Assembly: GCF_015832195.1 (NCBI RefSeq)
Contig: NC_052046.1
Location: 38,840,911-38,904,910, forward strand
Source: Motacilla alba alba
Lineage: Eukaryota > Chordata > Aves > Passeriformes > Motacillidae
Direction: 5' to 3'
DNA length: 64,000 nt
Made by a program: the position numbers and the translations under genes. Every line of letters starts with the position of its first letter. The first letter of the stretch is position 1. The notes beneath the pieces are model-generated. The model was not told the origin of the DNA. It was given only the letters and a program-made list of their open reading frames with translations, and did not search any database. Positions 50,301-61,945 of the stretch are shown here, one piece after another.

Positions 50301-51666
50301 TTAATGGAAACATTCACTGAAATCATCAGAATAACATAACAAGAGAAGTCATGGTTTCCCATCTTGTAAGAAAATTAGCATTAAATGTATAATCAAAGGG
50401 AAGGTTGTGAAACGCACCAGACAATATAAGAGGAAGGGGGTTTAAGCTTAGCTTTATAATCAATAGTATTAGACAGAAAAAATACCTAAAAAAGTGCCAA
50501 AATGATATGATAGAAATAAGTGCGCTGGGGAATCAGTGCTAGTTATTATTTTATTTTCTTTTGAAGTTGTCTTAGCTTCAAAGACCTTGGTAACCAGTAA
50601 AAATTAATTTTTAAAAATCTAATTTTTAAATAAGAAAATAGACAAACTGTAATTTCTGATGACATACAACTTTAGGGATGCAGATATAGAGCTTATTGTC
50701 TGTGGATCTGTCAATTAGGAAACATGGAGGATATACAATTTTTTTCTTTGTTTTTATGTTTTTCCATCTTCTGATTACTTCAATTTAGCTATGAATGTGC
50801 GAAAAGGCCCAAAAAAAACCCCCAAAACCATCAACATCTCAAAGAGAGAAGCCTAGTTGAAATGATGACTGAGAAGTCCGGGAGCAATTCACTGCTCATT
50901 AGGAAAGATCTTCATAAGGATCAAATAATAACACTGGAAGTCCAAAGGGCATCATGATGTATCAGTGTTGAACTTTGACCTAACGAGTTGATTTTACTGT
51001 ACTAATAAATCTCGACCACATGACATGGAATCTTGTCAAAAACAATCTACCCTCTCACTTTGTGCTGCAAAATCCCTTTGAGGAGCTATATGCTGCTGCT
51101 GCTATTCCAGCTGGTTGTTACCAGTGTGTGAAAACAACTCTGGGTTGGAGACTTAGCCTTTATGTACCAGCCTCCACTTCCACAGATGCTCCTGGTACAG
51201 AATGGAGCTCGTAACCTGGCCTCTCTTCATTACTAGGCAACTATTATTCAACCTACTCCCAAAGGCAAAATTGTATGCCTATTAGATTTATAATTATTAT
51301 TTTTATTATATTTATGAATCCTATTAGGCCACTTCCTTTGTTATTTGCCATCCATGTTCTCTTTTTATGTGAATTGATGCTGAGACAAGATTACTGGTAC
51401 AACTGAGTCAAATTCTGTATATATCAATGTGAATGGATAGCTGTTAGGTCAGTAAGGTTTGTGTTGACTACAAGCAGGATTCACTTGTGACTAATGCAAC
51501 TCTAGAATAAAGCAATATATAAAGATGTATCCCCATTAATTAAACAGATGTGGTGCTAACAGATACTTCTGGTTACGTAACATCCTGAGGACAATTTAGA
51601 TCATATCTGTTCATGAAACATTGTCATGTACATCAAAACTAGTGACCAAAAAACAAAAAAGACGAT

Positions 51667-51705
51667 TTTATGAGGTTGAGCTCAATATGAGCTCAACCAC
51701 ATAAA
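51667..51705. repeat. Near-perfect inverted repeat (hairpin)
   Basis: Arms 51667-51684 and 51688-51705 pair at 17 of 18 positions (single A-A mismatch at 51673/51699) around a 3-nt ATA loop. The core GGTTGAGCTCA/TGAGCTCAACC is perfect. The loop is too short and the stem too short for a usual pre-microRNA. Confidence 0.9.
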
Positions 51706-53347
51706 GCAGCAGAAGCCACTGAAAGTTACACATAAAGAAGAGCCCTGCAACTATACTGTAACTGCAGCTCCACTGACTAGATGCAGATGCCTAGCAGACA
51801 GCCAAAACTGCTTTCCTAATTTTGCTGGTATTTGTCTCTCCCCTTCACTGTTTTACTTTTTTTCAGTCCTTATATAAGTATTCAGCAAGGTTCTCCAGGG
51901 GACACTTTATCATAGCATCTGTGGAAGTTTATCTTCACACAGGCCTCTCCTGAGTCACAGGATCTGGCGGCCGCAGCAAATTTTTAAGTCTTTGAAAAGT
52001 GGGCAGAACCTTGACTTTTTACCTCCTGACTGACTGAGCTAAGATGGTAGGAGACTTAATGCTGAAAGCATACCTTCTGAATAACAGAAGAATCAAACTG
52101 CCTCCAGAAGCCAGTGTTGCTGCCCAAACATGTAGGCATTTAGACTCACTGCTGTTCTTTAATGCTTCTTGAAAAAAACAGTCAGGTTCTTAAGCTGCAG
52201 TTCCTCATTTAATCCTTCTCTCTGAGGCATTATGGCTTACATACTAGAAATAATGAAATATATTCTGCCCACTTTAAAATTTCAACGATATGGTCTTTAA
52301 AATCAAACATCTCCAAGCACTAATGTTTTGGTTAATTGAACCTCTCTGACATGTAGTCCCTTAGGTCTCATGTGCTAAAAGTTCAGAAAAATTCACCATG
52401 CAGTGAATGCATTATTCCTTAAAAACACCAGGAGAAAACCAAAGATACTCTTGTTCTGAACTTTCTGTCATGTTTCATCTAATAATACTTTTACCATTCA
52501 CACCTTTCTGAAGCCAGGTTGCTTCTGAATTAATTTGTTTTAAACTCCAAGGTGCCATTACTATATGCAAGAGGTATTTCTTGATAGGGAAAATGACTTG
52601 CTTTATAAAACCTTAAAAGCAATTTGATTCCTAATCTAAAATATACATAAACCAAACATACCTACAGACACATACTTGTACAAGTCTACTTCACATTCAA
52701 CATTGTATAAAAGCCAAATCCAATCTGGAACATTATGAAGGAGAAATGTATCCACATTTTAACACCCAAACCCTCATTCAATTAAAGAAGAAATAAATTT
52801 TGCAAAGAAAAACAGTGAAAAGCTGAGAAAAAAACAGATTCAAGATTTTTTCAACCATGTTGCCAGATTACCTGCTGCAATTTAGGTGCATGTGTTATGA
52901 CAGCCTTTAAATACATGCTGTTTTTTACCACAAAGGATGTTGATCACTCAGCAAATAAGGAAAAAAAAAAAACAAAAAAAACAAACTTCCTTTTAGATCA
53001 TGTATTCTATATTTTGATTTGATTTCAACTTTTAACTGCATCATATTCTTGGCTCTGCGTATAAAAAATATTGCTTCCATTATAATCCCTGCAAACGTTA
53101 GAACTGACTTCTGATACAGATTTTGCTTTGCATTTTTTCCCCCAGTTTTCTCTATTTAAAACATCAAGATGTTTTTATTTTGTCTTTAGCACACCCTTGA
53201 AGGTTTCTTTAAGCTATAGAAGCTCTATGAAAGGACATAGCACAAATAATTATATGTCTCTCGCCCTTGTCTGGTGATGTGAATGAATTCAAATTTTGTG
53301 TCTGGAAACTGTATCAGTTGTTACAAATTACTGTTTCTAATAGACCT

Positions 53348-53373
53348 GGGAGGGGTTTGGAGAGGGGTGGGGG
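53348..53373 (+). other. G-rich quadruplex-type motif
   Basis: G runs of 3, 4, 4 and 5 separated by 1, 8 and 1 nt. The middle loop is one base over the usual 7-nt search limit but contains a further GG. Confidence 0.5.
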
Positions 53374-56300
53374 AGGATGGTTGTGAAGATGTGAAAGACT
53401 TCAGAGGCTTAGGCTCAGAGTAAATGAAAAATATTTGTTATATAAACATAGAATTAAAAGCAGATCTGTTTCTCAGGTATGAGACTAATCTGGGAGCAGA
53501 TGCCAAATCAAGGCTCAAGCATTCTTGAAAAACCTATCCAAGGGTCTTAATTAATGTATGTCAAGGTTAATGACTGTTATCAAATCCAGCCAGTTTATAT
53601 GATCAATTTATAATTTCCAATAACTTTAGTATGTCAGAACTTTTCATCACAATAATTTTTTTTTTAAAACCATCAAACAGCTTCTAGGAAGCTCACCCTC
53701 TGCATCTTCTCACATAAGACTGTACCATTTATTTTTCTCTCCCTTTCTGTGACTAATTTGAACTGACCTGGTGTTACCTCTTATCTGAGATAATTCAGAA
53801 AAAAAAAAAAAGGAAATGTCTGCTTCCTTTTCTCAGGTGCACTTGGTTAATGGGTTCTGGCTTTTATCGTGGATTGTAATTTTTCTACAACACTTTGTTC
53901 TCTTGAGTGGTAATAATTGATTCGGAAGAGACCAGAGAGTAATTCATGCTGGGTTGTTGTTTATGCTTTTTTAACTTCCAAAGTAGTATTTAGCTATGAG
54001 GCTTTAGTAGTCTTACAGTCCTTCCAGTAGATTTAAACTAAAACCAGAGGATGAGATTAAAAGTCGCAAGTAGCCATGAAAAAGGAATGTTTGTCTCTTT
54101 AGGGTTAGTTCTCCATCTGCTTGGCAGGTGGATCAGGAGTGCAGTGACACCAGGGGTAAAATGGGATCCCACCAAGACTGCTTCTTCAGTTTTCTATGGC
54201 ACAGAGAATGTATTTCTTAAACCACAGCAAAATTGCACTAAATGGAGAGACCCTATGACATGCTCTGATTTTTACAGAGTTATGCACATTTACACTGTGT
54301 CTATGGACATCAAAGTTGTAAAAGTGAAACAAGCTTAAAAAGTGGTGTGGATTTTTTGGTTTGGGGTTTTTTTTAATGTTGGAGGAAAGAGAAAAAAGAA
54401 TTGTTTTTTTAATTCTGTAAAAGAACAGAACACTTTGAAAGACAAGTGCACTTAACAAGTGCAGGGAAGAATTACATGAGCAGTACTTTGCCTTTTGAGA
54501 CTATGAACAGGGCTAATAAGAGCAAACTCATTAGTCAGGAAACAGGAGCAAATCAATTGTATGAGATCACTCAAACAGCTGCTCCCTTGCTAAGTGTAGG
54601 ACCAGGCAGCTGATAGTTCACTAGCTGAGCCCTGCCTGCTGGCAAGATTTATAAGGCTCATTTCCCCAAGCCTGGGAAAGGCTTCCCCAAACACACACCC
54701 ACGATGCTGTTTCTGCTTTCCTCCTCATCCTGAGAGCCCTGTCACAGAATGGCCCCAATTCGACTCATGCTGTGGGAGAGGGCAGAGCTCTCACAACTTC
54801 CTGGTTTTCATAAAAAGGTGACCTTGTCTGTCATTCCTCACATTCCCACTCTCTAAGGATGCAAACTATCATAAAAATGCACATCAAACTCCTGCAAGGA
54901 GGAAATCAGTAGAACCTGATTATGAAATGGAGGAACTACACAAAATGACTGCAAACAGGGGTTGCTGAACACTCAGATAAATCTGCATCCTTGAGATAAC
55001 AAAATGGGACATTGCTGACAATGAGAAATTGCCCATGACTAACCTTGAGATAAGTGCACTGACCAGCAAGTCTAAGTCTGTCCTGCAAAGCCCGACAAAA
55101 CTGTCTGCACAATAGTGCCATATTTGACATACAGATGGGAGTAGCATCCATTCACAACTTTGAAAAACAAAAACCAAAACCACAACAATATCCTGTAACA
55201 CCAAAGCTAGTCATGAAGGAAGACAGTTGCAAGCAAATCTCTGCTTGGTCTTGACTGCCTCTACTTGCCACTCACTCCCTTTGGTACAGTTGACCAGCTT
55301 TGCGGTGAGCAAGAGAGCAAGGCAGAAACTGCTAGGTCTCTGGTAGAGAAATTGTATAAATGGAAAAGGCTTATATGGTACTGTAAATATTCATGTCAGA
55401 TAGACTTGTGGTTCAAAATACAGAAAATATAGTTAGGACACACATTTTCATTCAGCACTTTCTACTAGACCTCAAAGGAATTAATTTTCGCCCTTTCTTT
55501 TTCAGCACTCCAGCAGTTTTTACCTATAACTCTTAATGTATATACTGTACTTTTGGAGTGCAAGTTGTCTGGAGGAGTTGCCTGTTACATGCATTGTGCA
55601 GTGCTGGAGACAAGTAATTTGGGTTGAGAACTATACGTGGTGACGGATTACAAATAATAATATTGTAATGAATAAATTATTTTCAATAAGTGAAAGAATA
55701 ATGCTATATCCCGCGTGGAAAAATGTGTTGTGGAATATATATCTTGTCTGATTAGTTTGTTATCATATTATAGAGGGAAAGCTTTCATGGTTTTTGAACT
55801 TTCAGAAATATTAGTGGTTTGAAAGTGCATGTTTTTTTCCTGCAATTCACCTTTGGGGTACTCTTAAAGATTTATGGCCTTGTTTGAATCTAATTTTTTT
55901 CCTCTAAGTAAAAGAGAGCAAAATACAAGAAAATCTATGCCAAAAAAGGTCAGCCTGACACAAGTTGATTATTTTACTTATAAAATACTTAATACTTGTT
56001 ATTTTAAATGGTTTCTCATCATATTCTTCTTTTACCTGCATTAAAAATTTCTAGAATGACCAAGCTTTTATAGAAACTTTATACTCTTCTAAGGGGAGAA
56101 AGAATATATCTACTGGTTTTAATTTCAGAAGCTGAAAAGTCTGAATAAACCAAATCAAAGTGCAGATTCTGAATTTAAATTGTATTTCTCTTTTATTTCT
56201 TGTTCTAACTTTTTGCAGACTGTTCTATCTTTATTAGGTAAAGAGTATAGCTGAAATCGCAACTTCCTAAGGAATTTTAGGTTGTCACAGAGGATTAATT

Positions 56301-56463
56301 CTTCATAAGTTTCACATTGTAAAGAAGACCTCATTAGTGGGAATTATTAATAAGCATTCTTTCCCAAATAGTTACTTTAATGAATGCTATAATTAAACAC
56401 TGATCAAAACCAGTATTTTCACAGAATAAAATAGAATTGTAAAATCTGATTTGTTTATCATTT

Positions 56464-57044
56464 TGTGTAAGGGTTGACCTTATCTGGATGCCAGGTGCCC
56501 ATCAAACCTCTCTATCACTGCTTCTTCTCAGCTGCACAGGGGAGAGACAAAAAGATGCAAAACAATTTGTTGGTTGATATAAGGCAGTTTACTAAAGCAG
56601 ACGTGAAAGCTTACATATGCACAAGCAAAGAGGAGAAGAAAAGATTTTATTCCTATTTCTATTTATTCCTATTTCTATTTATTCCTATTTCCCATTGTCA
56701 AACACATGATGCTGTTGCTCTGGAAAGCATACCTTGTAAATAAAGAATGTCCTCCCTTACTCCTCCTTTTCTTAGCTTTTACATCTGGGCTGACATGGAA
56801 CACCCCTTCAGTCAGTTTGGGTCAGCTGGCCTAGCTGTGTCCTCTCCCAGGATCTTGCTCATCCATGGTTTATGGATGGGGGTGGAATGTTGGGGGCATC
56901 TGTGCTGGTGCTGTTCTAGCACTGTTCAGCAATAGCCAAAACACTGGTGCATTATCAGCACCTTTGTAGCCACCAATTCACAGCACAGCAACATTGTGGG
57001 GGCTGCTGTAGGGAAATGAATCCAGGTCAGCCTGACTCAATGCA
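56464..57044 (-). mobile_element. ERV LTR D (~580 bp)
   Basis: On the + strand it opens TGTGTAAGGGTTGACCTTAT, related to the openings of A and C, then CTGGATGCCAGGTGCCCATC. It contains CAGTTTGGGTCAGCTGGCCT, AGCAATAGCCAAAACACTGG and ATTATCAGCACCTTTGTAGC, and ends CTGACTCAATGCA. These blocks match a second avian LTR family that I recognise by pattern. Orientation (minus) follows from the shared terminal block with A and C. A 16-bp tandem (ATTCCTATTTCTATTT) is expanded about 2.5 times at 56649-56691. No matching target duplication was found. Confidence 0.8.
56649..56691. repeat. 16-bp tandem repeat inside LTR D
   Basis: ATTCCTATTTCTATTT repeated about 2.6 times without mismatch. Confidence 0.9.
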
Positions 57045-60000
57045 GTCTGCCATCATTTGCAGCTTTCTCTTTTTGAAAATTTTCTCAATGCACTCCTTTT
57101 CTTTTAGACAAATTTAACAACTTAGAGACTCTTCAGGCTGTGTCTTCAAATAAACCATTGATATTCCTAACAAATTTTATCTCTGGTATCAGAGTTCTGT
57201 GTAAAATGTAGCCACTTCTGTAAAGACCTCTTTAAATAAAAAGATCTTCTGTCAAAATTTTCAAAACAATTTAAAATATTTCCACCATCTTTTAGATGAT
57301 AGCAAGAGCCCTAATGATTAATGGAACTTTTTTCTCACCTATAGTTTCTATGGCTCCATTGGGTGATGCAAACAATACAGCAGACATTTCCCAGATGGGA
57401 GAGATGCCTTCTAAATACATAAATAGATGAACACCATATTGGTGTTCATGGGAGTGAAGCTGGAAGATAATGAGTCTGTGTGTAGTTTCAGTCCTGCATG
57501 TGGTGAAGGCACATGAGCACAGAGCTCGGTACAGACTTAACAACCTTAGGGTTACCTGTAATGTCCATAATGCACTGCTGGATGCACTGTGTGTGTAATT
57601 TTGGACTCTGTCTGGTGTTTTGGGGCTTAATGCAAAAATCACACTGAAAGATAAATGTAGTGGGGACAAGAAAACTCATTACACAAGAATTTCATAACAG
57701 ACAAGTTGTAACACCACCATCCTTGACTCAGCAAACCGAGATGCACTTAGTATTGATCAATCACCAAAACAGACTTTTGGTCTTCATGAACTTCTCAGTG
57801 AGTGAAGACTTAATTTAGTGCTTTACTGATTAGAGGTGTCTGTGTTTACAAGCAATAATGTGCACATCAGACCTCTCCTCACACAAACTTCTTAATGGAT
57901 CTACAGTAAAAATAGCTCCAACACCCCTCAAAAGTAAATACATTTGTAACTTAAGCTACTTTAAGAATGGAAAGAGGTCTCTTAGAAAGAGAGTTCAATA
58001 CACATTAAATATGTAAATGCATGAGTACAGTTCAAATATTGAAACAATTTTAGCTAAAGAAGACAGATATATTAGCATCTCAGTCAGAACCCACATGGTC
58101 TAAATATTCACCTTTTCACCTCAGAAATGTATTAAGCCTCACAGATCAGACTTTCAATCATTACTTTTCTCTATTTTTCTTGGACAATTTGTGAGCCTCC
58201 ATGCAACATTTTAGAAGCTCTCTTTCTCCAACCCTCTCTTCCCCCTACATTTGCTGCACTTACACAAGGCAAATTTTCCAGGGTGATCCTTTCTCAGAAA
58301 AATACTCAGAATTAAAAGAAAGAAAGAAGAGATCAACTAATAAAAGTCAGATCACTGAGAGGGCAGTAGCAGTATCAGCAATGAAAAGAAGTTGTAAAAG
58401 ATGCAATCATCTTGCCATTCTTTTTGCTTCCTGCTGGCCTCAGTGGTTTCTGAAGTGGACAGCATTTAAGTGACAGCTTTCCTGTCTTCTAAGTGCCTTT
58501 GGCTACAGTCACAGGCATTTTCACAAGTGCTGCACATTTAACCTTATTCAGAAAACTACCTTTGTAGGAAATAAGCCTAAGTGAAAAGCAGTTGAGATTT
58601 CCTGGGACTGATGAGATTCCCTATGGGCATCTGCAAGGCAGAGCCACAATGGGGAACAAAGACACACACCAGCCTGGGTTATTCTCAAACCAAGGAAATG
58701 AGAGGTAGAAGACCCCACTGGCTTTAACAATATACTTAAATAAACTCTTGCAGAGATTGTGAAAAATTTAAGTGGTTTTGCTTTCTGTGAAGATTTGGGC
58801 ACTATCTGTAGTTTAATTAATCACTGGGGAAAATTCTACCACACTGCTCAAATTACAAAGTAATGGGTCTATCAGGCATAATTAGACCTCAGCTGAACAC
58901 TGTAGTTTGCTCGAAAACTATTCAGGTAAACAGTTGTGGGTGCTGGATGCGACTCCTTTCCTAATTAATCTACAGAGAACTAAGTATTTGCGTTTCCTCA
59001 ACAAGGCATTTCCTAATGTGTGTGAGTGGTTGGCTTCAAGGCTTGCTGGCAATTCAAGGCAGGTTTTCATAAGGTATTCATTCCATTGCCACAGCACTCT
59101 CTTAGGAATGCTGCTCCCTGTGGCATGCCAAACTGCTGTGTCATTACCTCACTCCCAGAGGTACCACATGTGACATGATGTAACAGCACCAGGGAGGAAG
59201 AGGTGCTCACAGTGACATAATGCTCCATAAAGCATGTCTTTGATGACAAGAGAATTTGCAGGAAACGTTGCCCAGCTACTCCACTGGGGAGGGCTGGTGA
59301 CAGCAAATTAAATTCAAGTTCTGTGATTCTTTGGTAATAGCAGGTACTTAAAGAGAGAACAATGTGTATTTGTTCAGAAATTCAGATTTTCTAACAGATT
59401 AAAAACTTTAATCCAATATAAATATTAAGATGTCTGACCTTAGGTTTTGAACAGAAAAAAGAGCTAACTAGTTCTGTTAATGGCATTTAGCTCAGTGGTG
59501 GGATGGAAAGCACACTCGAATACAGAATATGTAGTGGAACAATCATACACAACACACAATCAGATCAACCTCACTGGAAGAGGAAAGTTTTAGTGCTTCT
59601 ACAAGAGTATAAAAATCAGAATAATGGAATTGTTTAGGTTGAAAAAGACCTCTAAGATCAACACATCTAACAATAGGTAGGTAGTGCCTTCTGTTCTTAT
59701 TTGCATTTTTTCTCTTCAGTTTTCACTGAACATTTCAATCATGTTCATCAGAACATTAAATCAAAAATGAGCAATTTTTCATTCCAATTTTCTGCATGTG
59801 CAAGTGAATGCAGTAGAGACACATCTATAAAACATCTAGAGCAGGTCAGTTCCAGATAAATGGAAAAGCAAATAATGACTCCTTTCAGCAAGGACTAGAC
59901 ATAAATGGTGCTTCTTTCCTCATTTACAAAGCAACAAAGTGTATATTTCTCTAATTGCTTATTCTCATACGGAAGTTAAATTTCTGGTGGGGGGGTGGGT

Positions 60001-61026
60001 GATGGAGTGTATGTGCAGAAGAGCTTGAGAACCATGACCAGCTGGTGAGAAGTTCATCACCTTATTAACTGCTTCTTGTTCAGTGTCAAATGTTCCTATA
60101 TTTGTGCTGCCTTCTAAATGGATAGTAGGCATCTGAGTAGATTGAGTATACATCTGAGTTACTGAATGTTACATGGCCTGTTTATGGATTGTTTGACACT
60201 CCGAGGGAAAAGAAAGGGAAGGCTTTATCTAGGTCATTATCCATTTAACTTACACTCTTGACATGAAGAGCCAATTTACTTAGCTGTCATAGCTAAAAGA
60301 ACACATCAAAAACTCAAAAACCACTCAAAATCTCAATCATTCCACACTGAAAATTGATGACTCCACTGCAAAGAAAGTGCTGAATATAGGAAGCATCCCA
60401 TCTGAGATCCAAACCATAGCTGAAGTAGCTGTGTGACTTATCCTTGTTGTTAGCCTGAGTTTGTAGTCTGATATTTGAATATGACAAGGGAATATGCTGC
60501 CCATTCAAGACATAGTGCTTGTTAAAAAAGAAAAAAAATACCCTACACTAATGCATTAAAATCTTGACTTGCAATAATATCCACATACAAATGTAATGTG
60601 TGGCAAAATGGCAATCTTTTCTGTTTCATTTTCATGTTTCCAAATATTGTGACTAGGGTTAAATATGGGTCTTTCTTTTGGTTTTGTTTTGGCTTGATAT
60701 TTTATGCACTCTGCTAAAACTTTACCAGCTTTACCATCTGAAGTCATCTAAGGCTATCCTGAAGAATAGAGATGGACTCATTTGCCAAAGAATAAAAAAT
60801 TTCAGATGACCCTTTACTTTTTTCAAGGTCATAATTCTTGGGTGGTAAAGATGAAAATACTGAGACAAGGCTCTCTTTGTTTTGATCAGAACAGTCTGGG
60901 CAAGAAACTTACGTGATACTTAATAACTGTAACTTCAATGGTAAAACCAGTAAAACTTGCACTTCTGGCTTGCCAAGGCTGGATCCTATTCACGGATGCT
61001 TCAATATCTCAGATACCCCCTCCTTG
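57045..61026 (-). other. LINGO2 intron, unique sequence
   Basis: No gene recognised; the longest frame is 125 codons (57292-57669, minus), without a familiar motif. A short CR1 3' end lies at 59619-59690, and a 7-G run near 59989-59995. Confidence 0.6.
59619..59690 (-). mobile_element. CR1 3'-end fragment
   Basis: AATGGAATTGTTTAGGTTGA then AAAAGACCTCTAAGATCAACACATCTAAC is the reverse complement of the CR1 3'UTR end (block around AGGTTGGAAAAGACC). Confidence 0.75.
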
Positions 61027-61235
61027 TCACAGAATCATAAAATCATAGGGTATCCTGATTTGGAAGGGGCCCACAAGTTTGACTCCTGATCCTTCACAGG
61101 ACGTCCCAGGAGTCACACTACATACCTGAGAGCATTTTACAAATACTCCTTGAACTCTGTTAGTCTGGTGCTGTGACCAGTTTCCACGGGAGCTTGTTGC
61201 AGTGCTCAACCACCCTCTGGAGGGGGAAGTTTCTG
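61027..61235 (-). mobile_element. CR1 LINE 3' fragment
   Basis: It starts with CACAGAATCATAAAATCATA (reversed 3' terminus), then GGTATCCTGATTTGGAAGGG, CAGGACGTCCCAGGAGTCAC and CTTGAACTCTGTTAGTCTGG, which parallel the 31.5-kb copy. Only the 3'UTR end remains. Confidence 0.9.
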
Positions 61236-61354
61236 AGTTAGGAAATTTCTGAATCTTCAGAAGAAGATTCTGAAGCTATGTATACTTTTATAGTTTTCTT
61301 TTTGCCTCAGAAACATTAATTTAGGCATGGAAGCTATTATTTTCTATCTAAATA

Positions 61355-61945
61355 ATAGAATTACATAATCACAAAAAGGCTTGGATTGTAAAGGACTTTA
61401 TAGATCATCTATTTCCAATCTCTGCCATAGACAGGAATGCCACCCACTAGATCAAGTGATCAAGTTGCTTAGGGCTGCATCCAATTTGGCCTTAATACTG
61501 ACAAGGCTGAGATACCCATTGCTCTGACCAAGCTATGTCAGTGCCTCACTATCCTCTGGGTAAAGAATTTCTTCCTGACATCTGATATAAATTTCTCCTC
61601 TTTTAGGAGGAGACTACCCTTTGTCCCATTTCTGCAAGCCCTTGTAAAAAGCACTCTGTCTCCTTTTTCATAAGCTCACTTTTAAGTACTGAATGGATGC
61701 AATGAAGTCTCCTTGACACCTTCTCTTCTCCAGACTGAACAATTCCAGCCCTGTTAAGCTGTCTTCACAGAAGAGATATTCCAGTACTCTGATCAGCTTT
61801 ATGGCTCTCCTCTGAACCAGCTCCAAAAGATCCATATCCTTGTTCTGCAAATTGCAGACATGGATGAAATGTGGGACCAGATGGGTTCTCACAAGGGCAA
61901 TGTTGAGGGGAGAAGCTGAAAATTATCAAAGCACTTTTTAACCTA
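61355..61945 (-). mobile_element. CR1-related LINE 3' fragment, second copy, other subfamily
   Basis: The left end AGAATTACATAATCACAAAA is a diverged reversed terminus. The following text (CCACTAGATCAAGTGATCAA, CTGACATCTGATATAAATTT) is of a different 3'UTR type from the copy just left. From 61892 down the minus strand reads LLELVQRRAIKLIRVLEYL and LTGLELFSLEKRRCQGDFI, the CR1 ORF2 C-terminus. Same orientation as its neighbour, about 120 bp apart. Confidence 0.9.

Larger units (their letters stand above)
47336..56463 (-). other. LINGO2 intron, unique sequence
   Basis: About 9 kb, the longest stretch here without a recognised transposon. No coding signal. It includes a strong hairpin (51667-51705), a G-rich quadruplex-type motif (53348-53373), an inverted repeat (48650-48659 with 48710-48719), and a moderately GC-richer patch near 54590-54830. 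Confidence 0.65.

Noticed and set aside
59488..59498. TAGCTCAGTGG, a perfect tRNA A-box, with CTCGAATAC downstream
   Set aside because: The B-box-like text is only about 25 nt away, too close for a tRNA, and the D-stem does not pair fully.
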